From contig NZ_CP159837.1 in assembly GCF_040564635.1 (NCBI RefSeq), forward strand, positions 3,149,001 to 3,213,000: DNA of 64,000 nucleotides, given 5' to 3'. Below, one piece after another: positions 56,276-64,000 of the stretch (positions are counted from its first letter, which is position 1; every line of letters begins with the position of its first letter). This DNA comes from Planktothricoides raciborskii GIHE-MW2. GTDB lineage: Bacteria; Cyanobacteriota; Cyanobacteriia; Cyanobacteriales; Laspinemataceae. The position numbers were made by a program, and so were the translations under genes. Under the pieces are notes generated by a model. It ran no database searches. It saw nothing but the letters and a program-made list of their open reading frames with translations, and had not been told where the DNA came from.

Positions 56276-56500
56276 TCCTTTAGTTAGGACCTCACGAAAG
56301 TTTAATTTTTTTTATCAGTGATTTTATCGGTGCCACTTTTTGGGACAGCTTTGCGGTTTTGCATGGTTGATTCTATCGAAACAGAATCTTCTGCCGTTGG
56401 TGGCAAGTATCCAAAAAATCAACCAAAAAATCAACCCCTGTGCTGCCTAGTTATTTTAACGGATCGATAACTGAATCCAGGGACGAGCTTTGATAGAAGG
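56276..56500. other. Spacer before the IS607-type element
   Basis: About 225 bp between the Fur-type gene and the element; no gene seen. Confidence 0.4.
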
Positions 56501-56588
56501 CACAGGAGGTTAAAAAAAATATTACTAAACCTTATCATATTTTGTCATCTAGTGCTAGAATGACAGCAACGAGTAATTTTTTAGGCCG

Positions 56589-57215
56589 ATGAAATATGTT
56601 ACGCCCAGAGAAGCATCTGAATCTCTTGGAGTTGCCATTAGTACATTGCGGCGATGGGACAAACAAGGAAAAATCAAGTCCATCCGAACCCCAGGGGGGC
56701 AGCGCCGATTTGCAATTGTTGAGTACGAGCAGGACGCGAAACCAACTATTTGCTATGCAAGAGTCTCTAGTTATTCCCAGCGAGATGACTTGTCTAGACA
56801 AGTTGAATTTTTGCGCCACGCATATCCGTCATCTGAAATTGTTCAAGAAATTGGCTCCGGACTCAATTTTAAGCGGAAAAAACTTATCGCCATTTTGGAG
56901 CGAATCTACCGGGCTGATGTCGGATGCCTTGTCTGCGCTTACCCCGATAGAATCGTCCGATTTGGATTCCCGCTTATTGAGTGGTTATGCGACCAAGCTG
57001 GATGCAAACTCGTGGTTCTTAATCAACGTAATCTCTCTCCAGAAAGAGAACTCGTTGAAGATATCCTGTCCATCCTCCATTGCTTTTCTGCAAGGCTATA
57101 CGGACTGCGAAAATACAAAAAACAAGTTGAAAAAGTGCTTCAAGAAAAAAGCCAGAAACTCAACGACGAAACGGACTCAGAATGCCGTCAAGAGAATCCG
57201 AATATATCCCTGTAA
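56589..57215 (+). CDS. tnpA: IS607 TnpA serine recombinase
   Basis: 208 residues. An N-terminal MerR-type helix-turn-helix (YVTPREASESLGVAISTLRR, WDKQGKIKSIRTPGGQRRF) is followed by a resolvase catalytic domain with the nucleophile Ser in CYARVSSYSQRDDL, then ADVGCLVCAYPDRIVRFGF and NLSPERELVEDILSILHCFS. This is the IS607 order. It catalyses transposition through a serine-recombinase mechanism without target repeats. It overlaps tnpB at its 3' end. No disruption is seen. Confidence 0.93.
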   Translation: MKYVTPREASESLGVAISTLRRWDKQGKIKSIRTPGGQRRFAIVEYEQDAKPTICYARVSSYSQRDDLSRQVEFLRHAYPSSEIVQEIGSGLNFKRKKLIAILERIYRADVGCLVCAYPDRIVRFGFPLIEWLCDQAGCKLVVLNQRNLSPERELVEDILSILHCFSARLYGLRKYKKQVEKVLQEKSQKLNDETDSECRQENPNISL

Positions 57216-58314
57216 AAAACTTCATCAATTGTGGAAAAAATGGTTAGCTGCTTATCGCTGGATTTATAACTGGACGATTGCTTACCTGAGAAATAAACCC
57301 AACTTATCAGCGTTCTCATTACAAGCTTTAGCTCGCGAGGAAAATCGTCCTGATTGGGTCAAAGAATTGCCGGGTCACCAGTTACAAGAAGCTGTAGCAG
57401 ACGCCGTAGATGCTCATAAACAAGCCAAAGCCAATATCGGGAATGCCTCTTTTAAGTCTTGTCGCGCTTTTGATCAAGTGATTAAATTCAAGGTAGGTAA
57501 TTTCAAGAACGGGACTTGGTATTGTCAGGCAACTAAAGGACTTGAGTTCAAATCAGCCGAAAAAATCCCACAGCAATGCCGTTATGGAACTCAACTTCTT
57601 TATCAGAAAGGCTTATGGTTTGGAGTTTTTCCTGAATATCGAGAACCTACGGAAACTTCCCAGACGGGAGTGATTGCTTTAGATCCAGGAGTTCGCAGTT
57701 TTTTAACGGGCTATGATGGGTCAACGATTTTAGAGATTGGTAAGAACGACATCGGCAGAATCAATCGACTCTGTACGCATCTTGACAATCTAATGAGTAA
57801 AATTGCTAGATCTGACCACAAGCGTCAACGTTATCAAATGCGTAAAGCAGCGACCAGGATTCGTGGCAAAATCCAAAACTTAATTAAGGATTTACATAAC
57901 AAATCAGCATCTTTTTTGGTAAAAAATTACAAATTAATCTTTTTGCCGACTTTTGAAACCTCCAACATGGTTTCACGCCAAAAAAGAAAGATTCGTTCAA
58001 GAACGGCGAGAAATTTGCTGACTTGGAGTCATTATAAATTTGCTGAAAATTTAAAACAGATGGCGGCTAGAAATGGAGTAATTGTAGTTCGCTGCAATGA
58101 ATCATTCACCTCCAAAACTTGCCCGAAATGTGGTCAAATCCACGAAAAACTGGGAGCCAACAAAAAATTTCAATGTCCTAAGTGTGGATATATAGCACCA
58201 AGAGATTGGAATGGCGCTCGCAATATCATGTTACGAGCTTTGCAGGCGACTGCCTTCACCATTGTTGGTGATGTCATACTATTCTCAGAGATGTTCAGTG
58301 ATGAACAGGTTTGA
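57127..58314 (+). CDS. tnpB: TnpB RNA-guided nuclease of the IS607 element
   Basis: About 395 residues. The frame is open from 56596, but that region is tnpA in another frame; the TnpB-like sequence begins near KKARNSTTKRTQNAVKRIRI, so a TTG at 57127 is a possible start, uncertain. RuvC residues: D in VIALDPGVRSFLTGYD, E in IFLPTFETSNM, D in APRDWNGARNIML. A zinc ribbon (CPKCGQ...CPKCGY) is present. All key residues are intact. Acts as a guide-RNA-directed DNA nuclease that helps the element persist. Overlaps tnpA by about 90 bp. Confidence 0.87.
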   Translation: MKKCFKKKARNSTTKRTQNAVKRIRIYPCKKLHQLWKKWLAAYRWIYNWTIAYLRNKPNLSAFSLQALAREENRPDWVKELPGHQLQEAVADAVDAHKQAKANIGNASFKSCRAFDQVIKFKVGNFKNGTWYCQATKGLEFKSAEKIPQQCRYGTQLLYQKGLWFGVFPEYREPTETSQTGVIALDPGVRSFLTGYDGSTILEIGKNDIGRINRLCTHLDNLMSKIARSDHKRQRYQMRKAATRIRGKIQNLIKDLHNKSASFLVKNYKLIFLPTFETSNMVSRQKRKIRSRTARNLLTWSHYKFAENLKQMAARNGVIVVRCNESFTSKTCPKCGQIHEKLGANKKFQCPKCGYIAPRDWNGARNIMLRALQATAFTIVGDVILFSEMFSDEQV

Positions 58315-58394
58315 GAAGGTTAAATGTTGCACTACATACCTAAGAACTTGTAAAATATTCCTGACTTGAGAAATTTGTTCTTCTTCTAGTGGCA

Positions 58395-58877
58395 ATGGCA
58401 AATCTAATCACCGTCAATTCTGAGTGCTTCGGTTCTTTAGATATATCTGGGGCTGAAAAAGTGATTAAACCCTGGCAACAAGATGCTATGGCCGCTTGTT
58501 CAGCCGAGTTACAGTTTCAAATCGATTATCCCCGGGAACCGACCGATCCTCGCGAACTGTCGGAAATCCCAGAAATTCGGATGTGGTTTATTCGCTTGGA
58601 TGCCTGCTATCCTTGGTTGCCGGTTTGTCTGGACTGGAAGTCCGGAGAACTGGCTCGATATACGGCGATGCTGGTGCCCCATCAGTTTCATCGGACGGAA
58701 GGAATTCAGTACAATCCAGAAGCCTTGGAAATTTTCTTGATGCATAAAATTTTTGCGATCGCCCAATGGTTAAAATCCCAAGGTCTACCGAGCAAATCTA
58801 AACTCATGTCGATGGCCAATTTATTGGGTTACGACTTAGATGAGTCCTTGTTTGATTTTCTCGAAACTGACGCCTAA
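58395..58877 (+). CDS. crr6: CRR6-like NDH-1 assembly factor (DUF1817)
   Basis: 160 residues from ATG 58395; a GTG six bases upstream is also possible. The pattern IRMWFIRLDACYPWLPVCLD followed by LARYTAMLVPHQFHRTEGIQ and YNPEALEIFLMHKIFAIAQW matches the CRR6/DUF1817 family, needed in chloroplasts for assembly of the NdhI-containing part of NDH-1. The protein is soluble with no signal peptide. It stands alone between the IS607 element and the next gene. Confidence 0.85.
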   Translation: MANLITVNSECFGSLDISGAEKVIKPWQQDAMAACSAELQFQIDYPREPTDPRELSEIPEIRMWFIRLDACYPWLPVCLDWKSGELARYTAMLVPHQFHRTEGIQYNPEALEIFLMHKIFAIAQWLKSQGLPSKSKLMSMANLLGYDLDESLFDFLETDA

Positions 58878-59002
58878 GTCTGCCGAAATTTATTTCGTTG
58901 TCTTAGGCTCATCGTAGCATTTTATCGGGGAGATTTTTGCTCGATCTTCAACGGTATCCAGCTTGGCTGTAAATTTCCCGTCAAATTTTAAGTTTCAGTT
59001 CT

Positions 59003-59629
59003 ATGATTTTTGCTCAAATTTTTTCTCGTTGCCGTGGTGGGTTCAACTTCATTCCCCTGAGTGAGGACAAACCTCGTCGATTAATTGCCGGTTTTTTGCT
59101 GACCCTGTTGATGACTTTCACTTTTCTGGTGTTTAGTCAAATGCCCGAGGCGATCGCCGGGATCAAAGACGATCATTTTGATGGCAATATCTATGCCCTC
59201 TATGGCGGTAATGGCTCTTTAGTGCCGCCCAAAATTACTTTAGAACAAGCCCTGCAAAATCAAGACAAAGGCATTCTCCTTGTTTTTTATGTGGATGACA
59301 GCCAAGATTCTAAGCAGTATGCCAGTGTCGTCTCGCAATTGCAGTCATTCTATGGTCGCTCCACAGATATTTTGCCGATCATGGTCGATTCTATTCCGGT
59401 CAAAGACACTTATCAGCCAACCGAACCGGGCTATTACTATCAAGGAGTGGTGCCCCAAACAATCATTTTAGATCAATCTGGCCAAGTTGTCTTTAATGCC
59501 AAAGGACAAGTTCCCTTTATCCAGGTAGATAACGCTTTTCGGAAAATCTATAACCTGCCCCTTCGGTCTGAAGATCAAGACTTGAAGCAACGAACCGTGA
59601 ATGAATTTAATACAGAATTAGCCTATTAA
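59003..59629 (+). CDS. Thylakoid/lumen thioredoxin-fold protein without CXXC
   Basis: 208 residues. A membrane anchor or signal (RLIAGFLLTLLMTFTFLVFS, with AIAGI after it) precedes DDHFDGNIYALYGGNGSLVP and a thioredoxin-like part (KGILLVFYVDDSQDSKQYAS, GVVPQTIILDQSGQVVFNAK). The position of the usual CXXC is DSQDS, so it cannot act as a disulfide reductase. Proteins of this pattern are annotated in cyanobacteria as photosystem I accumulation factors; that name is from memory and the role is inferred. Confidence 0.7.
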   Translation: MIFAQIFSRCRGGFNFIPLSEDKPRRLIAGFLLTLLMTFTFLVFSQMPEAIAGIKDDHFDGNIYALYGGNGSLVPPKITLEQALQNQDKGILLVFYVDDSQDSKQYASVVSQLQSFYGRSTDILPIMVDSIPVKDTYQPTEPGYYYQGVVPQTIILDQSGQVVFNAKGQVPFIQVDNAFRKIYNLPLRSEDQDLKQRTVNEFNTELAY

Positions 59630-59725
59630 ATTAGCCTACGGGTTGACCTTTATTGACTGATTCTCCGAACATCCTTCGCCGGTGAACGCTAAAAAAATAG
59701 GGCTTTCTCTGGGCAATCTATATTA

Positions 59726-59765
59726 GATCGGGAGGTTGGGCTAAATGTTTACCCGCCTCCCGATC
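59726..59765 (+). terminator. Possible terminator
   Basis: GATCGGGAGG and CCTCCCGATC form an exact 10-bp stem with a 20-nt loop, 97 bp after the stop codon. The U-tract is weak (ATTAATTTTTTT further on). Confidence 0.55.
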
Positions 59766-60002
59766 CAGTGAGTTAGATTAATTTTTTTGGCTTCCTTAAA
59801 TATGTTTAAATGCCAATTTTGGTTGGCCAAAAAACCAGGTTTTGGTGATTAAGCCATATTGTTGGGGCTAAGTATGCCAGTGGATGAAGAGACTATTGTT
59901 CATCATTAAGATTTAATGACAGAACACCGATCCATTGTTTGATTTTCATTTAGGTAAACCGGAAGAAAAGGTTAGACTATCGAAAAAAGCTCGGAGTCTT
60001 CT

Positions 60003-60614
60003 ATGGAAAAGGTTTACACCACACAAGAACTGATTAAAATCTTAGAATCGGAGCGCCAAGCCTGCCTCAACGGTAAGCGTCGAAATCTGAGTGCGACTAT
60101 TTCCGATCTCAATCCAGTGATTGACAAAATTATCAAACCCGACGCAGTTCAAAAGTTCACCGCTTATCAAGATTTTCAAGTCACGATCCACCGATATCAG
60201 ATAGAACATCAGGTATCCGGTCTGGTCTGGCATCATCTGACTATTCACGGCAAGACCCTTAAGTATCCTGTGGTGGATGAACGGCTGATCGCCATTCCCC
60301 ACGATATGAGGATTCTCAGGGAATTCAAGAGTTCGGCGATCGATTTTTGGCAACAAGTCACCGAGGGGATGGATTTATATCTGATGGTGAATTATGGTAA
60401 AGACTATCGAAAAATTCTGCCAACGGAGGTGAAGGCGATCGCCCAGACCACAGAATGGGCTAGTCTTTGCAAATGGGAGAAATCGGATTTTTTGGAAATT
60501 ATCTTACAACTAGGTTGGGGTCAACCGGCACACGCTGCCGATCGCCGAGGCTGGCCTCATGCTGGCAGTGAGTATATTCATGCCGTGAAACCCAATCGGC
60601 GGCCTATTTGTTAA
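60003..60614 (+). CDS. Conserved-type hypothetical protein
   Basis: 203 residues from an ATG at 60003. The sequence is well formed: helix (TTQELIKILESERQACLNGK), then alternating strands (FQVTIHRYQIEHQVSGLVWH, LTIHGKTLKYPVVDERLIA), helices (SSAIDFWQQVTEGMDLYLMV) and a C-terminal part rich in Trp, Gly and His (LQLGWGQPAHAADRRGWPHA). No signal peptide or known motif. I do not recognise the family. Confidence 0.65.
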   Translation: MEKVYTTQELIKILESERQACLNGKRRNLSATISDLNPVIDKIIKPDAVQKFTAYQDFQVTIHRYQIEHQVSGLVWHHLTIHGKTLKYPVVDERLIAIPHDMRILREFKSSAIDFWQQVTEGMDLYLMVNYGKDYRKILPTEVKAIAQTTEWASLCKWEKSDFLEIILQLGWGQPAHAADRRGWPHAGSEYIHAVKPNRRPIC

Positions 60615-61425
60615 ATGGGGAAATTTTTACGGGTGAAATGTTAAATTTTAGTAACACATCCTCTGAAGATGATGGGCTTTGATGTTGAGAAATAGGCATT
60701 GTCATTACCCCGATCAGGGTGTACGATTAGTGCAAATTCTTGAGCGATCAAGGATCAACTTGGGGTAAACTGAATGAAAGTAGAAAATTCAATTCTCGGC
60801 TGGCTTTTAGGGAACAGGTCTGGAAGGGAAACAGTACAAGAGCCTGGGGAAGAGTCTTTCTCCAAATATAAGTGTATCCTCAAAGCGATTCCGCTTTCCC
60901 AGGGAAGCGATCGCGCATCGCACTGATGATGATTTATTTTTCCAGCAGATAAATATCTCGGCATTAAGATGCTGAAAGATGCTGAATCACCAGGATTTTT
61001 TCTTGATATCCACAACGAAATCTCCATCATACCTAGATTTGGCGCGGGGCGACTCCTTTAAAGTTCAAGTCACACGGATCTGAATATTCCCAAGTCGGAG
61101 GAGAGGAAAGTATTAGATATCTGGGGATCCGAAACTGAGTTTTGATTTTTTCGTTAATCCGCCAACAGCGAATGGTAAAAAACTGATTACCTGCGTGTAC
61201 ACTGGTGGAGAGTCGATCGGGGCTAATAGCAGCACCCCTAAATCCTGGTAAAAAAGCATAAAGTTGCATAAAATCGTTAGTCATCTGTTAAATTGGAAAC
61301 AATCATAATGAACACTCTGATGGCAAACAAGACAACCATATTTAGAGTTACCAGAACCGATTTCGGGCTAAGGGATGGGCTTTTTTATCAGCACCCATTC
61401 GCTCATTAGTGGGAGAGGACGATAG
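60615..61425. other. Intergenic region with one doubtful frame
   Basis: About 810 bp. A minus-strand frame at 61033-61284 is listed separately. CAGGGAAGCGATCGCGCATC near 60898 resembles the dispersed repeats. The last 100 bp include the likely left end of the next element. Confidence 0.45.
61033..61284 (-). CDS. Small hypothetical ORF, doubtful
   Basis: 83 residues (MTNDFMQLYAFLPGFRGAAI.. to ..DPCDLNFKGVAPRQI). The composition is protein-like and the sequence includes aromatic clusters (QFFTIRCWRINEK), but there is no ribosome-binding site, no recognised family and no linked gene. Could be a fragment. Confidence 0.3.
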   Translation of the reverse strand: MTNDFMQLYAFLPGFRGAAISPDRLSTSVHAGNQFFTIRCWRINEKIKTQFRIPRYLILSSPPTWEYSDPCDLNFKGVAPRQI

Positions 61426-62690
61426 ATGCGATTAGTCCAGAAACATCTGATTAACAAAAACCACCCTTATTGGTCTTACTTTGACCAGCAAGCGTTTTTG
61501 TCTAAGAATTTATTTAATCTGGCCAATTATCACATTAGGCAGCACTTCTTTAACACAAGGACGGTGTTGTCTTTCACTTCTCTTTATCATCTAGTATCCA
61601 AGACGGATGCTTATGGGGCATTACCTAATACCAAAGTTGCCAAGCAAATTATTAGGCGTGTCCATAAAGCATGGATTGGATATAAACAGGCGCATAAAGA
61701 TTGGCAGCGTCATCCAGAAAAATACCTTGGGGAACCTAAAATCCCGAAGTATAAATACAAGCAGAATGGAAGATATATCGTTGTCTTCCCCGATGAAACT
61801 GTCTCTAAACCAGCTTTGAGAAAAGGTGTGGTGAAACTGACCCCATGCCCGATAGAGTTTAATTCTGGATTGCGACAGGTCAATGAAGTTCGAGTCATCC
61901 CCAGATCTGGTTGCTATGTGGTGGAAATTGTTTATGAACAAGATCGAGTAGCATCAACCACAGGGGATGCAACTGCTGGGGTAGATATTGGATTAGTCAA
62001 CCTCGTTACTCTAACAACAAATCAGTCAGGCGTTAAGCCTTTACTGATCAAGGGAGGGGCGTTAAAGGCGATTAATACCTACTACAACAAGCAAAAAGCT
62101 AAAATCCAATCTGAATTGGCAACCAAGTACCAGCGTAAATCCAGTAGAAGACTAGAATCTCTCACTTTCAAAAGAAACTGCCGTGTAGACAATTACTTGC
62201 ACACAGTTAGCCTTTATAGTGATTGATTGGTGTCTTGCTAACGGGATTAACCAGTTAATTATTGGCCACAATGATGGATGGAAGAACGGAATTGAGTTGG
62301 TCAAACAGACCAACCAACAATTCGTCAGTATTCCTCACAATAAGCTGATTTCGCAACTCGTCTATAAGGCTCAAATTGTCGGGATAGATGTTGTCATAAC
62401 TGAAGAAAGTTACACCAGCAAAGCATCTTTTCTCCATGGCGATCCGTTGTCTAAATACGGAGACAAAGCCCCCAAATTTAGCGGAAAGAGAACCAGTCGT
62501 GGACTATATAAATCTGACAAAGGGATTCTCAATGCCGACATCAATGGGAGCCTCAATATTATTCGTAAGGTAAAGTCAAATGCTTTTGATGGCTATGACT
62601 TAAAGGCATTGCCGTTTATGCCTTTAGTGCTTGACCCACTAAGAACTCACGATTTTCTCCAAGTTGTGTGAACGGTATATCTATATAAGA
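61350..62690 (+). mobile_element. IS200/IS605-group tnpB-only element, frameshifted
   Basis: A tnpB gene without tnpA. The left part includes GGGCTAAGGGATGGGCTTTT upstream of the start; the right part, after CCCACTAAGAACTCACGATT, is where an end structure is expected. Ends are approximate. Confidence 0.7.
61426..62671 (+). pseudogene. tnpB: TnpB nuclease, split by a frameshift
   Basis: The first frame (61426-62226) covers MRLVQKHLINKNHPYWSYFD to NYLHTVSLYSD with the RuvC Asp in TAGVDIGLVNLVTLTTN. The second frame (62219-62671) continues as IDWCLANGINQLIIGHNDGW, VVITEESYTSKASFLHGDPL and ILNADINGSLNIIRKV, which carries the last Asp. The join near 62205-62219 needs a one-base change (HTVS then F/IVIDW). 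The family lacks the CXXC ribbon of the other two TnpB proteins here. Otherwise well preserved, so the break is recent, or programmed frameshifting would be needed for function. Confidence 0.85.
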
Positions 62691-62762
62691 AACACAGATA
62701 AGTTCACCAAAACTATCGGCACATAAGCTCACCGATGAGCGTTTCGTGCATCTAGAAAGGCA

Positions 62763-64000
62763 ATGTCTAAACAACAGCTTGATATACGCGCTCCGATTAT
62801 TACCACCCTAACTCGCGGGACTGGCATCGGCTGGTTACGGGTGGCAGTTGTCGTCCTCTTGGATAGCTTGATGATCAGTGGTGCCTGGATTTTGGCAGAT
62901 CAACTGGGAAATACTACCGAAACCTTTAATCTGCTAGGGGGTTCTGACTCACAGCCAGCATTTTTGCTACCCATCTTGGTGATTACTCTAGGAATTTGTG
63001 CATCATCAGGAATCTACGGCACTGATGATAAACAGCGTAACTATTTAAACTTGCTCAAATCCCTGACAATGGCTCAGGTTGTCTTATTAATGATCGGTTA
63101 TCTTTATGAGCCTGAGGCGGTGATTGCCCGATCTACCTTTTTGTTGTCCTGGTTTTTTACCATGACTTTGGTGGTGGTCGAGCGGTTATTTTTGCAATTA
63201 GCCATTGTGTCTTTACGTTACAAAGGCTTGATTCGCCAACGCATTGGTTTAGTGGGTACACCAAAAGATATCTATCAGGCACAAAAATTTCTTCAGAAAG
63301 CGCACCAGTTTAAAATTTGCGATCGCCAAGAAATTTTTGCCAAACAAAGACAACATGATTGGTCGGCCATGATTCAACGTCTAAACCGAAAAGAAGTGAA
63401 TGAAGTCTTTATTTGCTCGCAATTATCTGTCACCGATCAAATTTTTCTTTACTGGGAACTGAAATCGGCGGGGATTCATTTGCGAATCCTGCCTGTGGGT
63501 CTGGAATTACCGATTCAATGGTCGGAAATCAAAATGGTCAATGGCATCCCGACGATGCGGTTTAGTTCTCCACCGATTATTGGGGGTGATTATTGGCTCA
63601 AACGCTGGTTTGACTTGATCGCAGGCAGCATTATTCTGATGTGCCTGAGTCCGATTCTCTTAGCGATCGCTGTTGGCATTAAATTTGACTCACCGGGTCC
63701 AATCTTATACAAACAAACCCGGGTCGGACTGAAAGGGCGTCACTTCAAAGTTTGGAAGTTTCGCACAATGGTAGCAAATGCCGAAAAGCTACAGCAACAA
63801 CTCGAAGCCCAAAACGAAATGCAAGGAGGGGTGATGTTTAAAATGAAAGATGACCCTAGAGTCACCCGCGTGGGTAAATTTTTGCGTCGTTATAGCTTGG
63901 ATGAACTGCCGCAAATTTTTAATGTTTTGCGGGGAGAAATGAGTTTAGTTGGCCCGCGTCCCTTTCCCCTGCGAGACGTGGAACGCTTTTCTGCCCATCA
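62763..64000 (+). CDS. Exopolysaccharide polyprenyl-phosphate sugar transferase (WcaJ/CpsE type), 3' end outside window
   Basis: 412 codons are visible. Four N-terminal membrane helices (WLRVAVVVLLDSLMISGAWI, AFLLPILVITLGICASSGIY, MAQVVLLMIGYLY, FFTMTLVVVERLFLQLAIVS), then a Rossmann-like central part (RQRIGLVGTPKDIYQAQKFL), and the catalytic transferase domain: KRWFDLIAGSIILMCLSPIL, DSPGPILYKQTRVGLKGRHF, KVWKFRTMVANAE, SLDELPQIFNVLRGEMSLVG and PRPFPL. Such enzymes add the first sugar phosphate to undecaprenyl phosphate in exopolysaccharide synthesis. The sequence runs off the window while still open. Confidence 0.9.
   Translation, partial: MSKQQLDIRAPIITTLTRGTGIGWLRVAVVVLLDSLMISGAWILADQLGNTTETFNLLGGSDSQPAFLLPILVITLGICASSGIYGTDDKQRNYLNLLKSLTMAQVVLLMIGYLYEPEAVIARSTFLLSWFFTMTLVVVERLFLQLAIVSLRYKGLIRQRIGLVGTPKDIYQAQKFLQKAHQFKICDRQEIFAKQRQHDWSAMIQRLNRKEVNEVFICSQLSVTDQIFLYWELKSAGIHLRILPVGLELPIQWSEIKMVNGIPTMRFSSPPIIGGDYWLKRWFDLIAGSIILMCLSPILLAIAVGIKFDSPGPILYKQTRVGLKGRHFKVWKFRTMVANAEKLQQQLEAQNEMQGGVMFKMKDDPRVTRVGKFLRRYSLDELPQIFNVLRGEMSLVGPRPFPLRDVERFSAH

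Larger units (their letters stand above)
56500..58370 (+). mobile_element. IS607-family insertion sequence
   Basis: Contains a serine-recombinase TnpA and an overlapping TnpB, both apparently intact. Boundaries are approximate: the left is AT-rich sequence before 56589; the right is after GAACAGGTTTGAGAAGGTTAAATG (near 58303-58326), where the guide-RNA scaffold of such TnpB proteins is expected. IS607 elements have no long terminal repeats, so ends need comparison with an empty site. Confidence 0.8.

Noticed and set aside
56596-57126. N-terminal extension of tnpB
   Set aside because: The frame overlaps the clearly coding tnpA in another frame, and its translation has no TnpB similarity.

Overview
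The window comes from a cyanobacterial chromosome, most likely a filamentous one. It carries the eight-gene ATP synthase operon in the cyanobacterial order (atp1 to gamma, with a b' subunit). It also has vipp1, CRR6, solanesyl-type prenyl synthase, Ycf55-like, PEP-CTERM and hetZ/patU-type genes, and many HIP1 octamers (GCGATCGC). hetZ-patU points to a filamentous lineage; no nitrogen-fixation or heterocyst structural gene is visible, so heterocyst formation cannot be inferred. The genus cannot be fixed from the sequence alone.

Layout. 1-2 kb: amidase tail, then a monothiol glutaredoxin and BolA. 2.2-3.6 kb: a decayed tnpB element. 4.1-10.6 kb: atp1-atpB-atpE-b'-atpF-atpH-atpA-gamma, interrupted by palindromic repeats, including four near-identical hairpins between atpA and the gamma gene. 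10.7-15.1 kb: LOG-like protein, argG, an unknown gene, purQ-purS. 15.2-20.2 kb: a transglutaminase-like membrane protein with a degenerate catalytic triad, then patU- and hetZ-like genes. 21-25 kb: prenyl synthase, murI and a remnant of a cell-wall amidase. 25.6-27 kb: a STAND ATPase. 27.1-28.7 kb: a HIP1-free, AT-rich island with a Cys-rich peptide gene and a radical SAM/SPASM enzyme, the best candidate here for an undescribed system. 28.7-30.1 kb: a decayed toxin-antitoxin locus beside a spacerless 25-bp tandem array of about 29 units. 30.8-35.6 kb: infC, an NTT-like/HEAT membrane protein and a cyclic-nucleotide-binding protein. 36-45 kb: accessory and decayed region with STAND/AAA fragments, a pentapeptide protein, a second VMAP-type ATPase, a XapX protein, a sugar-phosphate cyclase plus TIM-barrel pair, an ISKra4 remnant and a broken Doc toxin. 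45-56 kb: PEP-CTERM protein, aminotransferase, thioredoxin, vipp1, a ferrochelatase-family protein with a His-rich tail, a DUF3685 protein, a repeat-tailed membrane protein and a Fur-family regulator. 56.5-58.3 kb: an intact IS607-type element. 58.4-60.6 kb: CRR6, a thylakoid thioredoxin-fold protein and an unknown gene. 61.3-62.7 kb: a frameshifted tnpB. 62.8 kb to the end: an exopolysaccharide sugar transferase cut by the window edge.

Two themes run through the region. Housekeeping genes (energy, arginine, purine, cell wall, haem, photosynthetic assembly) alternate with accessory islands in several states of decay. Several families of short repeats occur not only between genes but also as in-frame insertions inside genes: purQ, the patU-like gene and probably the murI N-terminus.
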